Source: Nocardioides lacusdianchii (GTDB lineage Bacteria > Actinomycetota > Actinomycetes > Propionibacteriales > Nocardioidaceae). Taken from it: a stretch of DNA of 64,000 nucleotides. A program made the position numbers and the translations under genes. Under the pieces are notes generated by a model. That model was not told the origin of the DNA and searched no databases. It worked only from the letters and a program-made list of their open reading frames with translations. This document shows, in pieces, positions 16,062 through 24,280 of the stretch. The stretch lies in the NCBI RefSeq assembly GCF_020102855.1, contig NZ_JADHZD010000002.1, forward strand, positions 1 to 64,000, given 5' to 3'. Each line of letters opens with the position of its first letter. Position 1 is the first letter of the stretch.

Positions 16062-16967
16062 TCAGGTACTGGCACTCTGGGCCAGGGGTGCGCCGGGCCG
16101 GGGTAGCACCCGCTGGGCGGGGACTCCGTTGTTGAGGTGGTGACGGAGGGGGTCTTGGCCGCCGGTGGGGTAGTAGCCGTTGGTGACTGTGTCGGCGACG
16201 CGTTGGAGGAAGTGTCGGACGCGGGTGTCGTCTGCGTTGAAGGCGAGGTGTCGCCAGTGTGGTGAGGTCAGCAGGGCGGTCAACGCGACGGCAGTGGGGT
16301 AGCGGGCGGCGTGTACGAGCGGATCGAGGTAGGTGCAGGGTCGTCCTGCTCGGAGGCTGTCGAGTCGGGCGGTCACGGCGGGGAGTGACCGGTTCTGGTG
16401 GTGCCAGTCGGAGACGATGCGTGCGGAGGTCTCATAGACGTCGTGGACGGCCGTGCGGCCGCGGCGGGTGATGAGGTTGCGGTGTCGCCGCCAAGCGGCA
16501 AGGACGTCCGGATGGCCAGCGAGGTCGAGCTGCTGGGTTGCTTCGTCGAGAGGGCTTCCAAGCCAGTGTCGGTGGTGGAGGCAGATGACCTCGTCGTGGG
16601 TGACCCAACGCCGCACGTCCTGGGCGATCCCGGCGCGTCGACAGCACAGCTGGCAGGCGCTGTGGGTATGGGTCGGCTCCCCTCGAAGGAGCGGAGCAAT
16701 GCGTCGATCGTCGGTGCGGAGTTGCGGCAGCGCGAACCTCAAGGCGTCCGCCGGGCGGCCGGTGAGTGCACCGAGGATCACTGCTATGTCGTCGCCGGGC
16801 TTGATACCGAGGTTGGCTCCGGTCCGGTCGGCGGGCAGGCCGTTGGCGATCTGGAGCCGCCGTAGATACGAGGCGAGGGTCTCGTGGGAGAAGGGCGGGA
16901 CCGGGCGCGGTAGACGTCGACGCGGCCGGGTCAGGACGGGGCTCGTCAGGAGGCCGGTGCTAGGCAT
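16062..16967 (-). CDS. tniQ: TniQ family transposon targeting protein
   Basis: Protein of 301 residues. The N-terminus shows the TniQ opening PVPPFSHETLASYLRRLQIANGL. A zinc knuckle follows: C105-x2-C108 and C129-x2-H132 around WVTHDEVICLHH. The rest is helical with Trp/Arg-rich segments. TniQ/TnsD proteins bind target DNA or a targeting partner and recruit TnsC, so this protein is expected to choose the insertion site. At about 300 residues it is shorter than TnsD of Tn7 and closer to the TniQ of Tn402/Tn5053 and Cas-associated elements. The start at 16967 overlaps the tnsC stop by eight bases. Confidence 0.85.
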   Translation of the reverse strand: MPSTGLLTSPVLTRPRRRLPRPVPPFSHETLASYLRRLQIANGLPADRTGANLGIKPGDDIAVILGALTGRPADALRFALPQLRTDDRRIAPLLRGEPTHTHSACQLCCRRAGIAQDVRRWVTHDEVICLHHRHWLGSPLDEATQQLDLAGHPDVLAAWRRHRNLITRRGRTAVHDVYETSARIVSDWHHQNRSLPAVTARLDSLRAGRPCTYLDPLVHAARYPTAVALTALLTSPHWRHLAFNADDTRVRHFLQRVADTVTNGYYPTGGQDPLRHHLNNGVPAQRVLPRPGAPLAQSAST

Positions 16968-18042
16968 GGCGGGCCGTGTGGCGGCGGGGTTCGGGTGCGG
17001 CCAGTTCGGCTGCGTGGTCGATCACGGTGGCGTCGAGCAGTGCACGGTCGATCGCTTCGGTGCCGAACAGGATGGCGGTGATCGCGGCCTGGCGGACAAG
17101 GTGGGAAAGGCTGCTGATGGAGCCGTTGGTGCGCTGGTGCAGGTACTTCGCTTGGCCGGTCAGGCTGCCCCGCCGGTGCTCATGCAGCCGCAGCGCGGAC
17201 TCGATGGTGGCCACGAGGGCCTTCCACTCGTCGTTGAACGGGAACGGGCCCGTCCGGGTCAGGACAGAGCGGCCGGAGATTTGCTGGCCGCGGAGCCCGG
17301 TGAACAGTCCGGAGGATTCGACGTTGATGCCGGCGTAGACGAAGGTCGCTGGCAGGTGTTCGGTGAAGTACTTCAGGTGGTCCGACATGTCCTCGCCGGC
17401 GGTGGTGGCGAGGTTGAGGTTGTGGATCTCGTCGACGATGACCAGATCGGTGCGGCACTCGGTCAGGACGTGGCAGACGGCCTCGGCGATGGTAGAGAGG
17501 TTCTGCCGCGCGCCGGTGGGGATGCCGAGGAAGTTGGCGAACTCGATCGCGAGCTTGCGTGGGGATCCTTTGGGTGGGGTCGTGATGTAGACGACCGGGA
17601 TCCGCTCCTGGTCGGGGAACCGGAGTCGAGTGCGGACCTCATGGGTCTTGCCGAGCATCTTGATCGCGGTCGTCTTCCCGGTCGCCCATGGCCCGGAGAC
17701 GATCAAGCTCCGACGGGCGCTGATTTCTCGCTGGTTGAGCAGGGTGAGCAGCCGGCCTTGGTGGATGACGTCCTTGACCGTGGAGGTGTGTACGACAATC
17801 AGCTCGGAGTGGTAGGCGACGCGGTGCTCGTCGTAGGCAGCCCGGTGCTGCTCGGACAGCGCATAGTGACGGTCCTCGGGGAGGAGTTCGAGGTCGTTGG
17901 GGCCGGCGTTGACGAAGCTGCGCCAGCCGGCCAGCGTGGTGGTCGGCGCACGCCGGGCGTCCACCAGGTCGATCTCGAAGTCACTGGCACATTCACTGCC
18001 ATTGGCGGCGTCGCTGTCGGTGCTGTTCGTGGTCACCACCAT
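16960..18042 (-). CDS. tnsC: TnsC/TniB-type AAA+ ATPase transposition regulator
   Basis: Protein of 360 residues with an AAA+ core: Walker A GPWATGKTT at residues 117-125, Walker B DLVIVDEIHNL with D204 and E205, and sensor region ATFVYAGINVESSG. In Tn7-like systems this ATPase polymerises on target DNA and links the targeting protein to the transposase. The first 80 residues are a hydrophilic extension likely used for TnsB or TniQ contacts. It overlaps tnsB by ten bases and tniQ by eight. The protein is longer than TniB of Tn402 and shorter than Tn7 TnsC. Confidence 0.85.
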   Translation of the reverse strand: MVVTTNSTDSDAANGSECASDFEIDLVDARRAPTTTLAGWRSFVNAGPNDLELLPEDRHYALSEQHRAAYDEHRVAYHSELIVVHTSTVKDVIHQGRLLTLLNQREISARRSLIVSGPWATGKTTAIKMLGKTHEVRTRLRFPDQERIPVVYITTPPKGSPRKLAIEFANFLGIPTGARQNLSTIAEAVCHVLTECRTDLVIVDEIHNLNLATTAGEDMSDHLKYFTEHLPATFVYAGINVESSGLFTGLRGQQISGRSVLTRTGPFPFNDEWKALVATIESALRLHEHRRGSLTGQAKYLHQRTNGSISSLSHLVRQAAITAILFGTEAIDRALLDATVIDHAAELAAPEPRRHTARHA

Positions 18043-20159
18043 CGTTGTGCCTCCTCGTGGGGGTCGTACACGCCGAGCGGGATGACTGCGGCGAGTTCCT
18101 CGTCGTCGGCCTGGGCGGCGTCAGCAAGAACTTTCTCGGCCGTTCCGGGCGCTGGCTCGGGGGCGTCTGGCGGCGCTACCTTGGGGAGCGGGGTTGGAGC
18201 GCTGGTGTTCGCGGTGGTCTTTGCTGCGACGCGCCGGTCGCGGTGCGTTGTCTTCGCCCGCTTGCCGGTCGCCGGAGGAGTGTCCGCTTGGTCGCCGGAG
18301 GCGCGGCGGAGGAGGTCGTCGACCAGGCGCGCGATCTCCTCTTCGGAGGGGCTGGTGTGGCCGCGTTCGGTGATGATCTTGCGGGCGTGGGTCCAGGCGT
18401 CCTCACCGAACGGGACGGGTGCGGAGGCGAGCTGGCGCCACCACAGCGTGATCCAGCCGGCGTCGGGCTGGTGGTGGTTGCGGACCCAGACCCGGGTGAC
18501 GTCGTAGGGGTCGTGGTGGACCTCCCACAGGTCCTTCATGCCAACGGCTCCGGAGGGCTGGCCGCGGTAGGGGTTGAGCTCCTCGGCGTCGTACACGCGG
18601 TGGTTGATCTTGACCCCGTAGGAGTTGATCGCCCGTGGCTTCATCGGCAGAAGTTCGATGTAGTCATCGCCTGACAGCGGCACCGGCACGTAACCGGCGA
18701 CGCCGAGCAGGGCCGCGTACTTCTCGTTCGGGGTGAGGACCTGGCCGGGGGAGAAGGGATCGCGCAGACCCTCGTGGGGGCGGTTCTGCCACCCGGTGAC
18801 GATCCACTCATCGAGCAGGTCCTGCAGCTCGACCAGGGAGAACACCGCGTCCTGTTCGGCGTTCTTGCCGCGGCGTTCGACCGAGGAGCCGAGATAGCCG
18901 GCGACGTACTGGGCGAACAGGGTGCCCACCGACTGTAGCGTCCGTTCGACGACCGGCTTGTCGGTCGGTGTGTCAGGGTGCGCGGGCTGGAGACTGATCC
19001 CCAGCGTGCGGCACGCGGATCGGAACGTGTCGGACAGGTAGGCCTTGCCGTGGTCGACGACAATCGTCTCGGGTACGATCACCGGCTTCGCCGCGGCGTT
19101 TTCGAGCCGGTCGTCGACCGAGCGCATCGCCTGGTAGGGGAGCGCGGAGTAGGCCATCGAGATCGCCTGCGGCCAGCCCGGCCGCATCGGCTCCGGCGTC
19201 ATGCAGCGCGCGAGCAGCAGAGCAGCGTCGACGGCCTTCGTGGTCGGGCGGAGCACGGCCGCGGGCAGCGACCGGGTGGCGACATCGACCACCGCCGTGA
19301 GCTCAACCCGGCCGACAATCCCGTCGGCGAGGACCACAGCGACGTCGAGGGGAGTGGAGTCGATCTGCATCAACTCACCGGGCCGCACGGGAAAGACCGC
19401 GCCGAACGGGCCGTCCGGTTGCTGGGCGAGCGTTCTTCGCGTCCGTGCCGAGCCGGTCGCGTGGCGTCCTTCAGCGAGCCGCTTGAGGAGGCGGTGGAAG
19501 GTGGCGCGTGACGGCAACTGGACATCGTCGACGCCGTGCTCGGTTTCGAGTTCGTTGACCATGTCGCGCCACAGCCGGTCGCTCGTGCCGGACGAGCGTT
19601 GTCTGTTCCGTTCAAGCACGCGTTTGAGAGCCTCGACGACGCGCGGATCGGTGCGACCGGCGACTGAAGTTGTCCGCACAGCGCGGCGATCCACCACGCC
19701 GAGCAGGCCGTCTGTCTCATAGGCGGCGCGGCGCTTCTGCAACGCGCGCAGCGTCACTTCTTCGCCCATCGCAACGAGCTCGTTGACCTTTGCCTGTTCG
19801 CGCTGGCGCAGTGTTGTCGTCGTGACGTCGAACGGCGGTCGGGGGAGCGTCACGTCGGGTGCGGTGCAGGGGACACCGTAGATGACCTCGGTGAGGTGCT
19901 CCTCCCACCAGCGTGCCCGCCCTTGGACTGCTGGAGGAAGTTCGTTGAACAGCGCCGTGGGTGGCAGCGATCCGCGTGCTCGTCGCCCGGTTTGGCCGCC
20001 GAAAGTCGGGTCAGCGAAGAGCGCGTTGAGGGTGAGCGCCATCGGCTTGCGGCCCTGAGCGGTGAGATAGACGGTGCCGGCGTCCAAGCCGCCTACGTCC
20101 CACACCTGCCCGTCGAAGCGGATCCGGTCGCCGACGCGGACGGTCGCGGCCCGTGTCAC
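18033..20159 (-). CDS. tnsB: TnsB-type DDE transposase
   Basis: Protein of 708 residues from the GTG at 20159, which overlaps the tnsA stop (GTGA). A longer upstream frame lies antisense-like over tnsA and was discarded. The retroviral-integrase-fold catalytic triad is D267 (LMQIDST), D369 (IVVDHG) and E405 (KPVVERT), a D(35)E spacing. Before it lie HTH-type DNA-binding segments, including QLPSRATFHRLLKRLAEG. After it come a Mu-C-like beta-barrel (VKINHRVYDAEELNPYRG) and a C-terminal Lys/Ala/Pro-rich tail of about 120 residues, the expected TnsC-contact region. It cuts and joins the 3' ends of the element and should bind the repeat array at 20930-21096. Confidence 0.9.
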   Translation of the reverse strand: MTRAATVRVGDRIRFDGQVWDVGGLDAGTVYLTAQGRKPMALTLNALFADPTFGGQTGRRARGSLPPTALFNELPPAVQGRARWWEEHLTEVIYGVPCTAPDVTLPRPPFDVTTTTLRQREQAKVNELVAMGEEVTLRALQKRRAAYETDGLLGVVDRRAVRTTSVAGRTDPRVVEALKRVLERNRQRSSGTSDRLWRDMVNELETEHGVDDVQLPSRATFHRLLKRLAEGRHATGSARTRRTLAQQPDGPFGAVFPVRPGELMQIDSTPLDVAVVLADGIVGRVELTAVVDVATRSLPAAVLRPTTKAVDAALLLARCMTPEPMRPGWPQAISMAYSALPYQAMRSVDDRLENAAAKPVIVPETIVVDHGKAYLSDTFRSACRTLGISLQPAHPDTPTDKPVVERTLQSVGTLFAQYVAGYLGSSVERRGKNAEQDAVFSLVELQDLLDEWIVTGWQNRPHEGLRDPFSPGQVLTPNEKYAALLGVAGYVPVPLSGDDYIELLPMKPRAINSYGVKINHRVYDAEELNPYRGQPSGAVGMKDLWEVHHDPYDVTRVWVRNHHQPDAGWITLWWRQLASAPVPFGEDAWTHARKIITERGHTSPSEEEIARLVDDLLRRASGDQADTPPATGKRAKTTHRDRRVAAKTTANTSAPTPLPKVAPPDAPEPAPGTAEKVLADAAQADDEELAAVIPLGVYDPHEEAQRWW

Positions 20160-20908
20160 GGGCGTGCTCGCCGTACCGGGGAGTTCATCCTGAGCCGCCT
20201 GGTCCGCAGGGCGGCGTCGAGTTCCCCCGACCAGAGCAGATGGAACAGGCAGGGGAGAACAACCACTGGATCCCCGACAAGCCGAGCCAGGGTGCCGACG
20301 GTCTGCTCGGACTTCGTGACGGCGCCCAAGAGAGCGTCCGCAACGTCCTTGGTGCGGCAGCGTGGGTGTCGGTAACCCGAGAGCCAGCGCACGTTCGCGT
20401 TCAAGGTGGGAGCGATGTCGCCCAACCGCTGGTAGCCCCAGCCGACCTGCGCGCATGCGGCGGCGGTCGCGTCGAACACCTCAGCGTCCTTCACCGCCCG
20501 CTCATCGGGACGGACGTCAATCACGACACCGGTGCCGTCGACGGCCCTGACGAAGAAGTCGGGTGTGTGCCTGCCCGGACCGGACGACATCGGCAGCATC
20601 GCCGTGAACGGCTGCGCCGCCACGGCGACGACCTCGGGAGCGAAGTCAAGGAGCATCAGATGATCACGTTCGAGCCAGGACTCGAACGCCACGTGCGTCC
20701 GCGTGGTCGCGAACCACCACGAGCCCGCGAAGTTGCGCTGGCCCTTGAAGGCCCGAGGTGTCCGAACCGGAGGCAGCGACTCGAACCGCTCAGGCCAGGC
20801 GTCAGCCAGGTCTGCCGTCACCAACTCACGCGTCATCGACCTGAACGTGAGCCGCACGTCCAGATCGCGTCGGGCAACCGCCACAGTCGCCGCGCCAGCC
20901 GATGACAT
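20156..20908 (-). CDS. tnsA: TnsA-like transposase endonuclease subunit
   Basis: Protein of 250 residues, first gene of the transposition operon. TnsA cuts the 5' ends so that the element moves by cut-and-paste. The restriction-endonuclease-like core is visible: Glu in FESWLERDHLMLLDF (E76 or E80), D117 in HTPDFFV, then VVIDVRPDE. Tn7 TnsA has Lys at the last catalytic position; here it is R133, which I believe is common in actinobacterial TnsA-like proteins but could not check. The C-terminal half is helical and may contact TnsC. The start at 20908 is the only one that leaves the N-terminal domain intact; the promoter must lie within or beside the repeat array. Confidence 0.85.
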   Translation of the reverse strand: MSSAGAATVAVARRDLDVRLTFRSMTRELVTADLADAWPERFESLPPVRTPRAFKGQRNFAGSWWFATTRTHVAFESWLERDHLMLLDFAPEVVAVAAQPFTAMLPMSSGPGRHTPDFFVRAVDGTGVVIDVRPDERAVKDAEVFDATAAACAQVGWGYQRLGDIAPTLNANVRWLSGYRHPRCRTKDVADALLGAVTKSEQTVGTLARLVGDPVVVLPCLFHLLWSGELDAALRTRRLRMNSPVRRARP

Positions 20909-20929
20909 ACATCGACGGTGGACCCGATC

Positions 20930-21096
20930 TACGTCAGATTGAGTGAGACACGCCGACCCAATGCGCCGGATTCAATGAGACGAATCTTCGAATGCGCCAG
21001 ATTCAGTGAGACCGCGCCGACTCAACTGAGACAGGACAGTGGAGCGGTCCAGCGCAGTTGTTTCATCTGACACGATACGCAGACTACTATCTGACA
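20930..21096 (+). repeat. Six-copy candidate TnsB-binding array and right transposon end
   Basis: Four 20-bp boxes of consensus TGCGCCRGATTCARTGAGAC lie at 20930-20949, 20962-20981, 20993-21012 and 21013-21032. Two end-proximal variants at 21053-21072 and 21078-21096 share CGCAG and ATCTGACA separated by six or seven bases. All point the same way, toward the integrase. The last copy ends in CTGACA, so the bottom strand begins TGTCAGAT, like other Tn7/Tn5053-type termini. The next bases TAATGTCAG complete a near-palindrome with it. The 393-base gap between tnsA and the integrase holds this array, a second inverted repeat and no gene. Confidence 0.75.
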
Positions 21097-21121
21097 TAAT
21101 GTCAGTTATCGGCGATAAACT

Positions 21122-21155
21122 AACGGGAGTAGCAACAGATGCAACTACTCCCGTT
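21122..21155. repeat. Perfect 11-bp inverted repeat with 12-base spacer
   Basis: AACGGGAGTAG at 21122-21132 is perfectly mirrored by CTACTCCCGTT at 21145-21155. It lies just outside the transposon terminus and 150 bases upstream of a tyrosine recombinase operon. The arm length suits a tyrosine recombinase core site; the 12-base spacer is longer than the 6-8 typical of such sites. A terminator is less likely, because no T-tract follows. Confidence 0.5.
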
Positions 21156-21174
21156 CTTCGAGTCTGTCCACGTT

Positions 21175-21279
21175 CCTGCAGGTCAAGCGGCACGTCGCTG
21201 CCGAATGGATGCCGGCGATCCGTGCCGAACCTTGCAGCATCCGCGCAGGTCGCCGTAGGGTTCCTGCATTAGATGCAGG
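21175..21279. repeat. Two related CCTGCA palindromes upstream of the integrase
   Basis: CCTGCAGG at 21175-21182 and CCTGCAT-TAG-ATGCAGG at 21263-21279 are both preceded by GTT and followed by GCAGGT or its equivalent. They lie within 130 bases of the integrase ATG. They may be operators for the small XRE-type protein of the module or additional recombinase sites. Confidence 0.35.
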
Positions 21280-21301
21280 TTTCCACGGACTGAGGTAGGT
21301 C

Positions 21302-22429
21302 ATGGAGGGTGTTCCGGGCTTCGTCCCTCGTGTCCTTCGAGACGCCGAGGTCGGCCTCTTCCGCGCCGACGAACGCGTGTTCGAGGCGATGCTCGACGGC
21401 TGGAAAGCACAGATGCTGGCTCGCGGGCTGACCACCCAGACCATCGAGGGCCGCTGCCGCCTCCTGGCACGTTTCCAGGAGTACGCCGGTACGTTCCCGT
21501 GGACGTGGCGGCCCGTCGACCTGGACGACTTCATGGCCGAACGGCGCTCTGGCGAGAAGCCGATCAGCCTCACGACCCTGCGGTCGGACAGCAACGCGAT
21601 TGCGATGTTCTGTGCCTACGTCTCGTCGCCGAGCTACGGCTGGGGTGAGTTCTGTGAGCAGACCTTCGACGATGTCCCCGCGCAGATCGCCTTCGACTGG
21701 AACACCCCGCGCCACACGACCGATGACGCGGTCCCGCCAGGACGGCGAGCGTTCACGCAGAAGGAGCTGCAGAAGCTCTTCGATTACCAGGACGACCTCG
21801 TCGACCGCGAGTACGCCGCCGGAAGCAAGCGCTGGCTCCCAGCGTTGCGCGACTCGATCGCGTTCAAGGTCTGTTACGCCTACGGGCTGCGCCGCCGCGA
21901 GGTGGCGATGCTCGACCTGCACGACTTCGGCCCGAACCCGCACGTGCCCGCGTACGGCGAGTTCGGCGCCGTGACGATCCGATGGGCCAAGGGCACCGCA
22001 GGATCCGGGCCCCGACGTCGCACCGTGCTGACGGTTCCCGAGTTCGAGTGGGTCGTGGATCTCCTGCGGTTCTGGATCCACGAAGGTGGGCGGGACCGCT
22101 TCGCCACTGCCGACCGCTCGGCTGCGCTGTGGCCTAGCGAACGGGCCGACAGGATCACGCTGGGCGGCCTTGGGGACTCGTTCGCCGCCGCGCGCGACGC
22201 AGTGGGCCTGCCCAAGGAGCTCGGCCTGCACTGCCTGCGCCACTCCTACATCACCCACTTGATCGAGGCGGGCTACGACCCAGCGTTCGTGCAGACCCAG
22301 GCCGGTCACGCACACGCCGCGGTCACCGGCGTCTACACATCGGTCGGTGATGACTTCAAGCAGAAGACGATCCAGAAGATGATCGCCCGCCGTATCGCGC
22401 GTCCCGAGGAGGCGAACCCCGATGGCTGA
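21302..22429 (+). CDS. Tyrosine recombinase/integrase
   Basis: Protein of 375 residues with GAGGTAGG before the ATG. The N-terminal SAM-like core-binding domain starts near VFEAMLDGWKAQMLARGL, and the catalytic domain begins near QKELQKLFDYQ. The catalytic set is complete: Arg in YGLRRREV (R197 or R198), H310-C-L-R313, H336 in AGHAHAA, and nucleophile Y345 in GVYTSV. It should therefore cut and exchange strands. It overlaps the XRE gene by eight bases. A remnant of a close relative lies at 13901-14026, on the other side of the Tn7-like transposon. Confidence 0.88.
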   Translation: MEGVPGFVPRVLRDAEVGLFRADERVFEAMLDGWKAQMLARGLTTQTIEGRCRLLARFQEYAGTFPWTWRPVDLDDFMAERRSGEKPISLTTLRSDSNAIAMFCAYVSSPSYGWGEFCEQTFDDVPAQIAFDWNTPRHTTDDAVPPGRRAFTQKELQKLFDYQDDLVDREYAAGSKRWLPALRDSIAFKVCYAYGLRRREVAMLDLHDFGPNPHVPAYGEFGAVTIRWAKGTAGSGPRRRTVLTVPEFEWVVDLLRFWIHEGGRDRFATADRSAALWPSERADRITLGGLGDSFAAARDAVGLPKELGLHCLRHSYITHLIEAGYDPAFVQTQAGHAHAAVTGVYTSVGDDFKQKTIQKMIARRIARPEEANPDG

Positions 22430-22775
22430 GCAACGTCGCATCGGCTACAACTGGAACCTGCGGACCGTGATGGCGCAACGGAACCTTTGGAAGAGCACCG
22501 AACTGATGCCGCTGCTGAAGTCGCGCGGCGTCAATCTGTCCGAGAGCCAGGTGTATCGACTCGTCACGGGCACCCCTGAGCGCATCCCTGCGCGCACGTT
22601 CGCCGCCTTGTGCGACATCCTCGACTGCGAACCCAATGACCTGTTCGAGCCGTACGTCGAGATGCGTGCAGCGAAGACTGCGGATGCGCCGAAGCGGCCC
22701 GAGGACCTCGGTGTGAAGCCGGGCAGCCCGATCGCGCGACGGGTCAGGATCGTCCCGGACGACGAGGATGGCTAG
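22422..22775 (+). CDS. Small XRE-type helix-turn-helix protein of the recombinase module
   Basis: Protein of 117 residues. Residues about 10-75 form a Cro/C1-like helix-turn-helix: WNLRTVMAQRNLWKS, LSESQVYRLVTG, then FAALCDILDCEPNDLFEPY. This is the standard XRE fold. The tail is Lys/Arg/Pro-rich and probably flexible. It overlaps the integrase upstream and the third recombinase downstream by eight bases each, so it is made in fixed ratio with them. It may act as a directionality or regulatory factor for the module, binding the palindromes upstream; this is inference. Confidence 0.75.
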   Translation: MAEQRRIGYNWNLRTVMAQRNLWKSTELMPLLKSRGVNLSESQVYRLVTGTPERIPARTFAALCDILDCEPNDLFEPYVEMRAAKTADAPKRPEDLGVKPGSPIARRVRIVPDDEDG

Positions 22776-24240
22776 ACCCCGCAAGCAGGGCGACGCGACC
22801 CGATGGCCGGTCCCTTGCGGCCGCTGCGGTGAGCATCACCAGAGCGTCGCGAACTGGCCAGACGGCGGGGTCTGCGGATACTGCTACCAGCGAGCCAAGC
22901 GAACGCGCGGCACCTGCACCTGCGGCCACCAGGGCGTCCTCCCCGGTCGGATCGACGGATATCCCGCCTGCCGGCGATGCTCCGGCGTCAAGCTGAACAT
23001 CGACTGCAAGACCTGTGGCGCCGAAGACGAGCTCTACCGCGGCGGTCGGTGCCAGAGATGCGAGCTCGCAGTGATCGTCGACCGCATTCTCACCAATCCT
23101 GAGACCGGTGTGATGGCCGCCGAGCTCGTCCCGGTGGCCGCAGCGCTGAAGTTGATGAAGCGATCCAACAGCGGAGTGACCTGGATCAGGCAGCGTCACG
23201 TCACAGCCTTCCTGAAGGACCTGGCGATGGCGCCGACGATCACCCACGAGAAGCTCGACGAACTGCCGGGAGCGGACCGTACGCGCAACTTCATCCGGGG
23301 CCTGCTGGTCGAGCACGGCGCCCTGCCGCGGCGCGACGAGCTCGCAGTCCGCTACAACCAATGGGCGACCGGTGCACTCGAGCGGGTGAGCACCGGCGAG
23401 CATCGCGACGTCGTACGTCGCTACATCCGCTGGCACTTGCAGCGGCGGATGAACCAGATGGAGACGGTGCCGCACGGCACGTTCCTCCGATCGAAGCAGA
23501 CCGTCACCGTGGCGATCGAGTTCCTGAACTGGCTCCACGATCACGGCTTCGCACTCGAGGAGCTCCGGCAGGAGCACCTCGATGCCTGGTTGGCGGACGG
23601 GCCGAGCACCCGCAGTCTGGTTGACCGCTTCATCCCGTGGGCGATCAAGTGCCGGCTCGTCGACCCCGACCTCACCATCGCCCGCCACCGCCGCGGCACC
23701 AGCCCGAAGCTGTCCGCGTCGGAGCAGGATGCAGCGGTCGAGCGTGTAGTGCACACCGACGAGCTCACCGTGCGCGACCGCGCCGCCGCAATCCTGGTCA
23801 TCGTCTTCGGCCAGCACATCGAAGATGTCATCCAACTGACCTGGGACGACGTCACCGTGACGGACGACCTCGTCACCATCAGGCTGGGGAGGACCGAGTT
23901 CGCACTCCCCTCCCCCTTGGACGAGCCCATGCGCCAACTCGCTGCCGCGCCCGGCAACGACCTGACCGCGTCCCACCCGAACAGTAACTGGGTGTTCCGC
24001 GGCTATTCCCCCGGCCGACACATCCACGGCGCCAGCATGCGAAGCAGGCTCAAGTCCGTCTTCGGCACGCGTGCGGCGCGACTTGGGACCCTTCACGAGC
24101 TCACCAAGCTCGGGCCGGTGCCGATAATCGCCGACGCGCTCGGCTACCACCCATCCACGATCGAGCGCCACGCGATCGGTTCGGCGAGCACCTACGCCGA
24201 GTACATCGGGGCGACGCGCGAACTGAGGCAGATCTCATGA
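22768..24240 (+). CDS. Zinc-ribbon recombinase-like protein with degenerate catalytic site
   Basis: Protein of 490 residues. The first 100 contain twelve cysteines in six pairs (C17/C20, C36/C39, C50/C52, C68/C71, C80/C83, C95/C98), consistent with three zinc ribbons. The rest has the tyrosine recombinase layout, with a core-binding region and a catalytic-domain fold. However, the first-Arg region reads VFGQHIEDV instead of GLRRxEV, and the HxxR box reads LHELTKLG without Arg. A Tyr remains in STYAEYIG. I infer a DNA-binding partner that does not cut on its own, like accessory recombinases in Tn554-type elements. Confidence 0.75.
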   Translation: MARPRKQGDATRWPVPCGRCGEHHQSVANWPDGGVCGYCYQRAKRTRGTCTCGHQGVLPGRIDGYPACRRCSGVKLNIDCKTCGAEDELYRGGRCQRCELAVIVDRILTNPETGVMAAELVPVAAALKLMKRSNSGVTWIRQRHVTAFLKDLAMAPTITHEKLDELPGADRTRNFIRGLLVEHGALPRRDELAVRYNQWATGALERVSTGEHRDVVRRYIRWHLQRRMNQMETVPHGTFLRSKQTVTVAIEFLNWLHDHGFALEELRQEHLDAWLADGPSTRSLVDRFIPWAIKCRLVDPDLTIARHRRGTSPKLSASEQDAAVERVVHTDELTVRDRAAAILVIVFGQHIEDVIQLTWDDVTVTDDLVTIRLGRTEFALPSPLDEPMRQLAAAPGNDLTASHPNSNWVFRGYSPGRHIHGASMRSRLKSVFGTRAARLGTLHELTKLGPVPIIADALGYHPSTIERHAIGSASTYAEYIGATRELRQIS

Positions 24241-24280
24241 AACAGAAACGATCCGTCGGAATGGAAAGCAGGCAGGGATT

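Larger units (their letters stand above)
14246..21096 (-). mobile_element. Tn7-like transposon (TnsA-TnsB-TnsC-TniQ) with two cargo genes
   Basis: A heteromeric Tn7-like transposition operon on the minus strand is complete and uninterrupted: tnsA, tnsB, tnsC and tniQ, each overlapping the next. A six-copy repeat array upstream of tnsA ends at about 21096 in ATCTGACA, giving a TGT/ACA-type terminus. Similar boxes at 14246-14342 suggest the other end, beyond two likely cargo genes. The left limit given here is the outermost box and is approximate; target duplications were not identified. The element carries no Cas gene or CRISPR array. Confidence 0.65.
21302..24240 (+). mobile_element. Three-gene tyrosine recombinase module
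   Basis: An active-looking tyrosine recombinase, a small XRE-like protein and a zinc-ribbon recombinase-like protein are joined by two eight-base overlaps. This resembles Tn554-type or recombinase-trio elements in which several recombinase-like proteins act together. Attachment-site ends were not found. GrpB family follows 41 bases later and may mark the chromosomal side of the junction. Confidence 0.55.
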
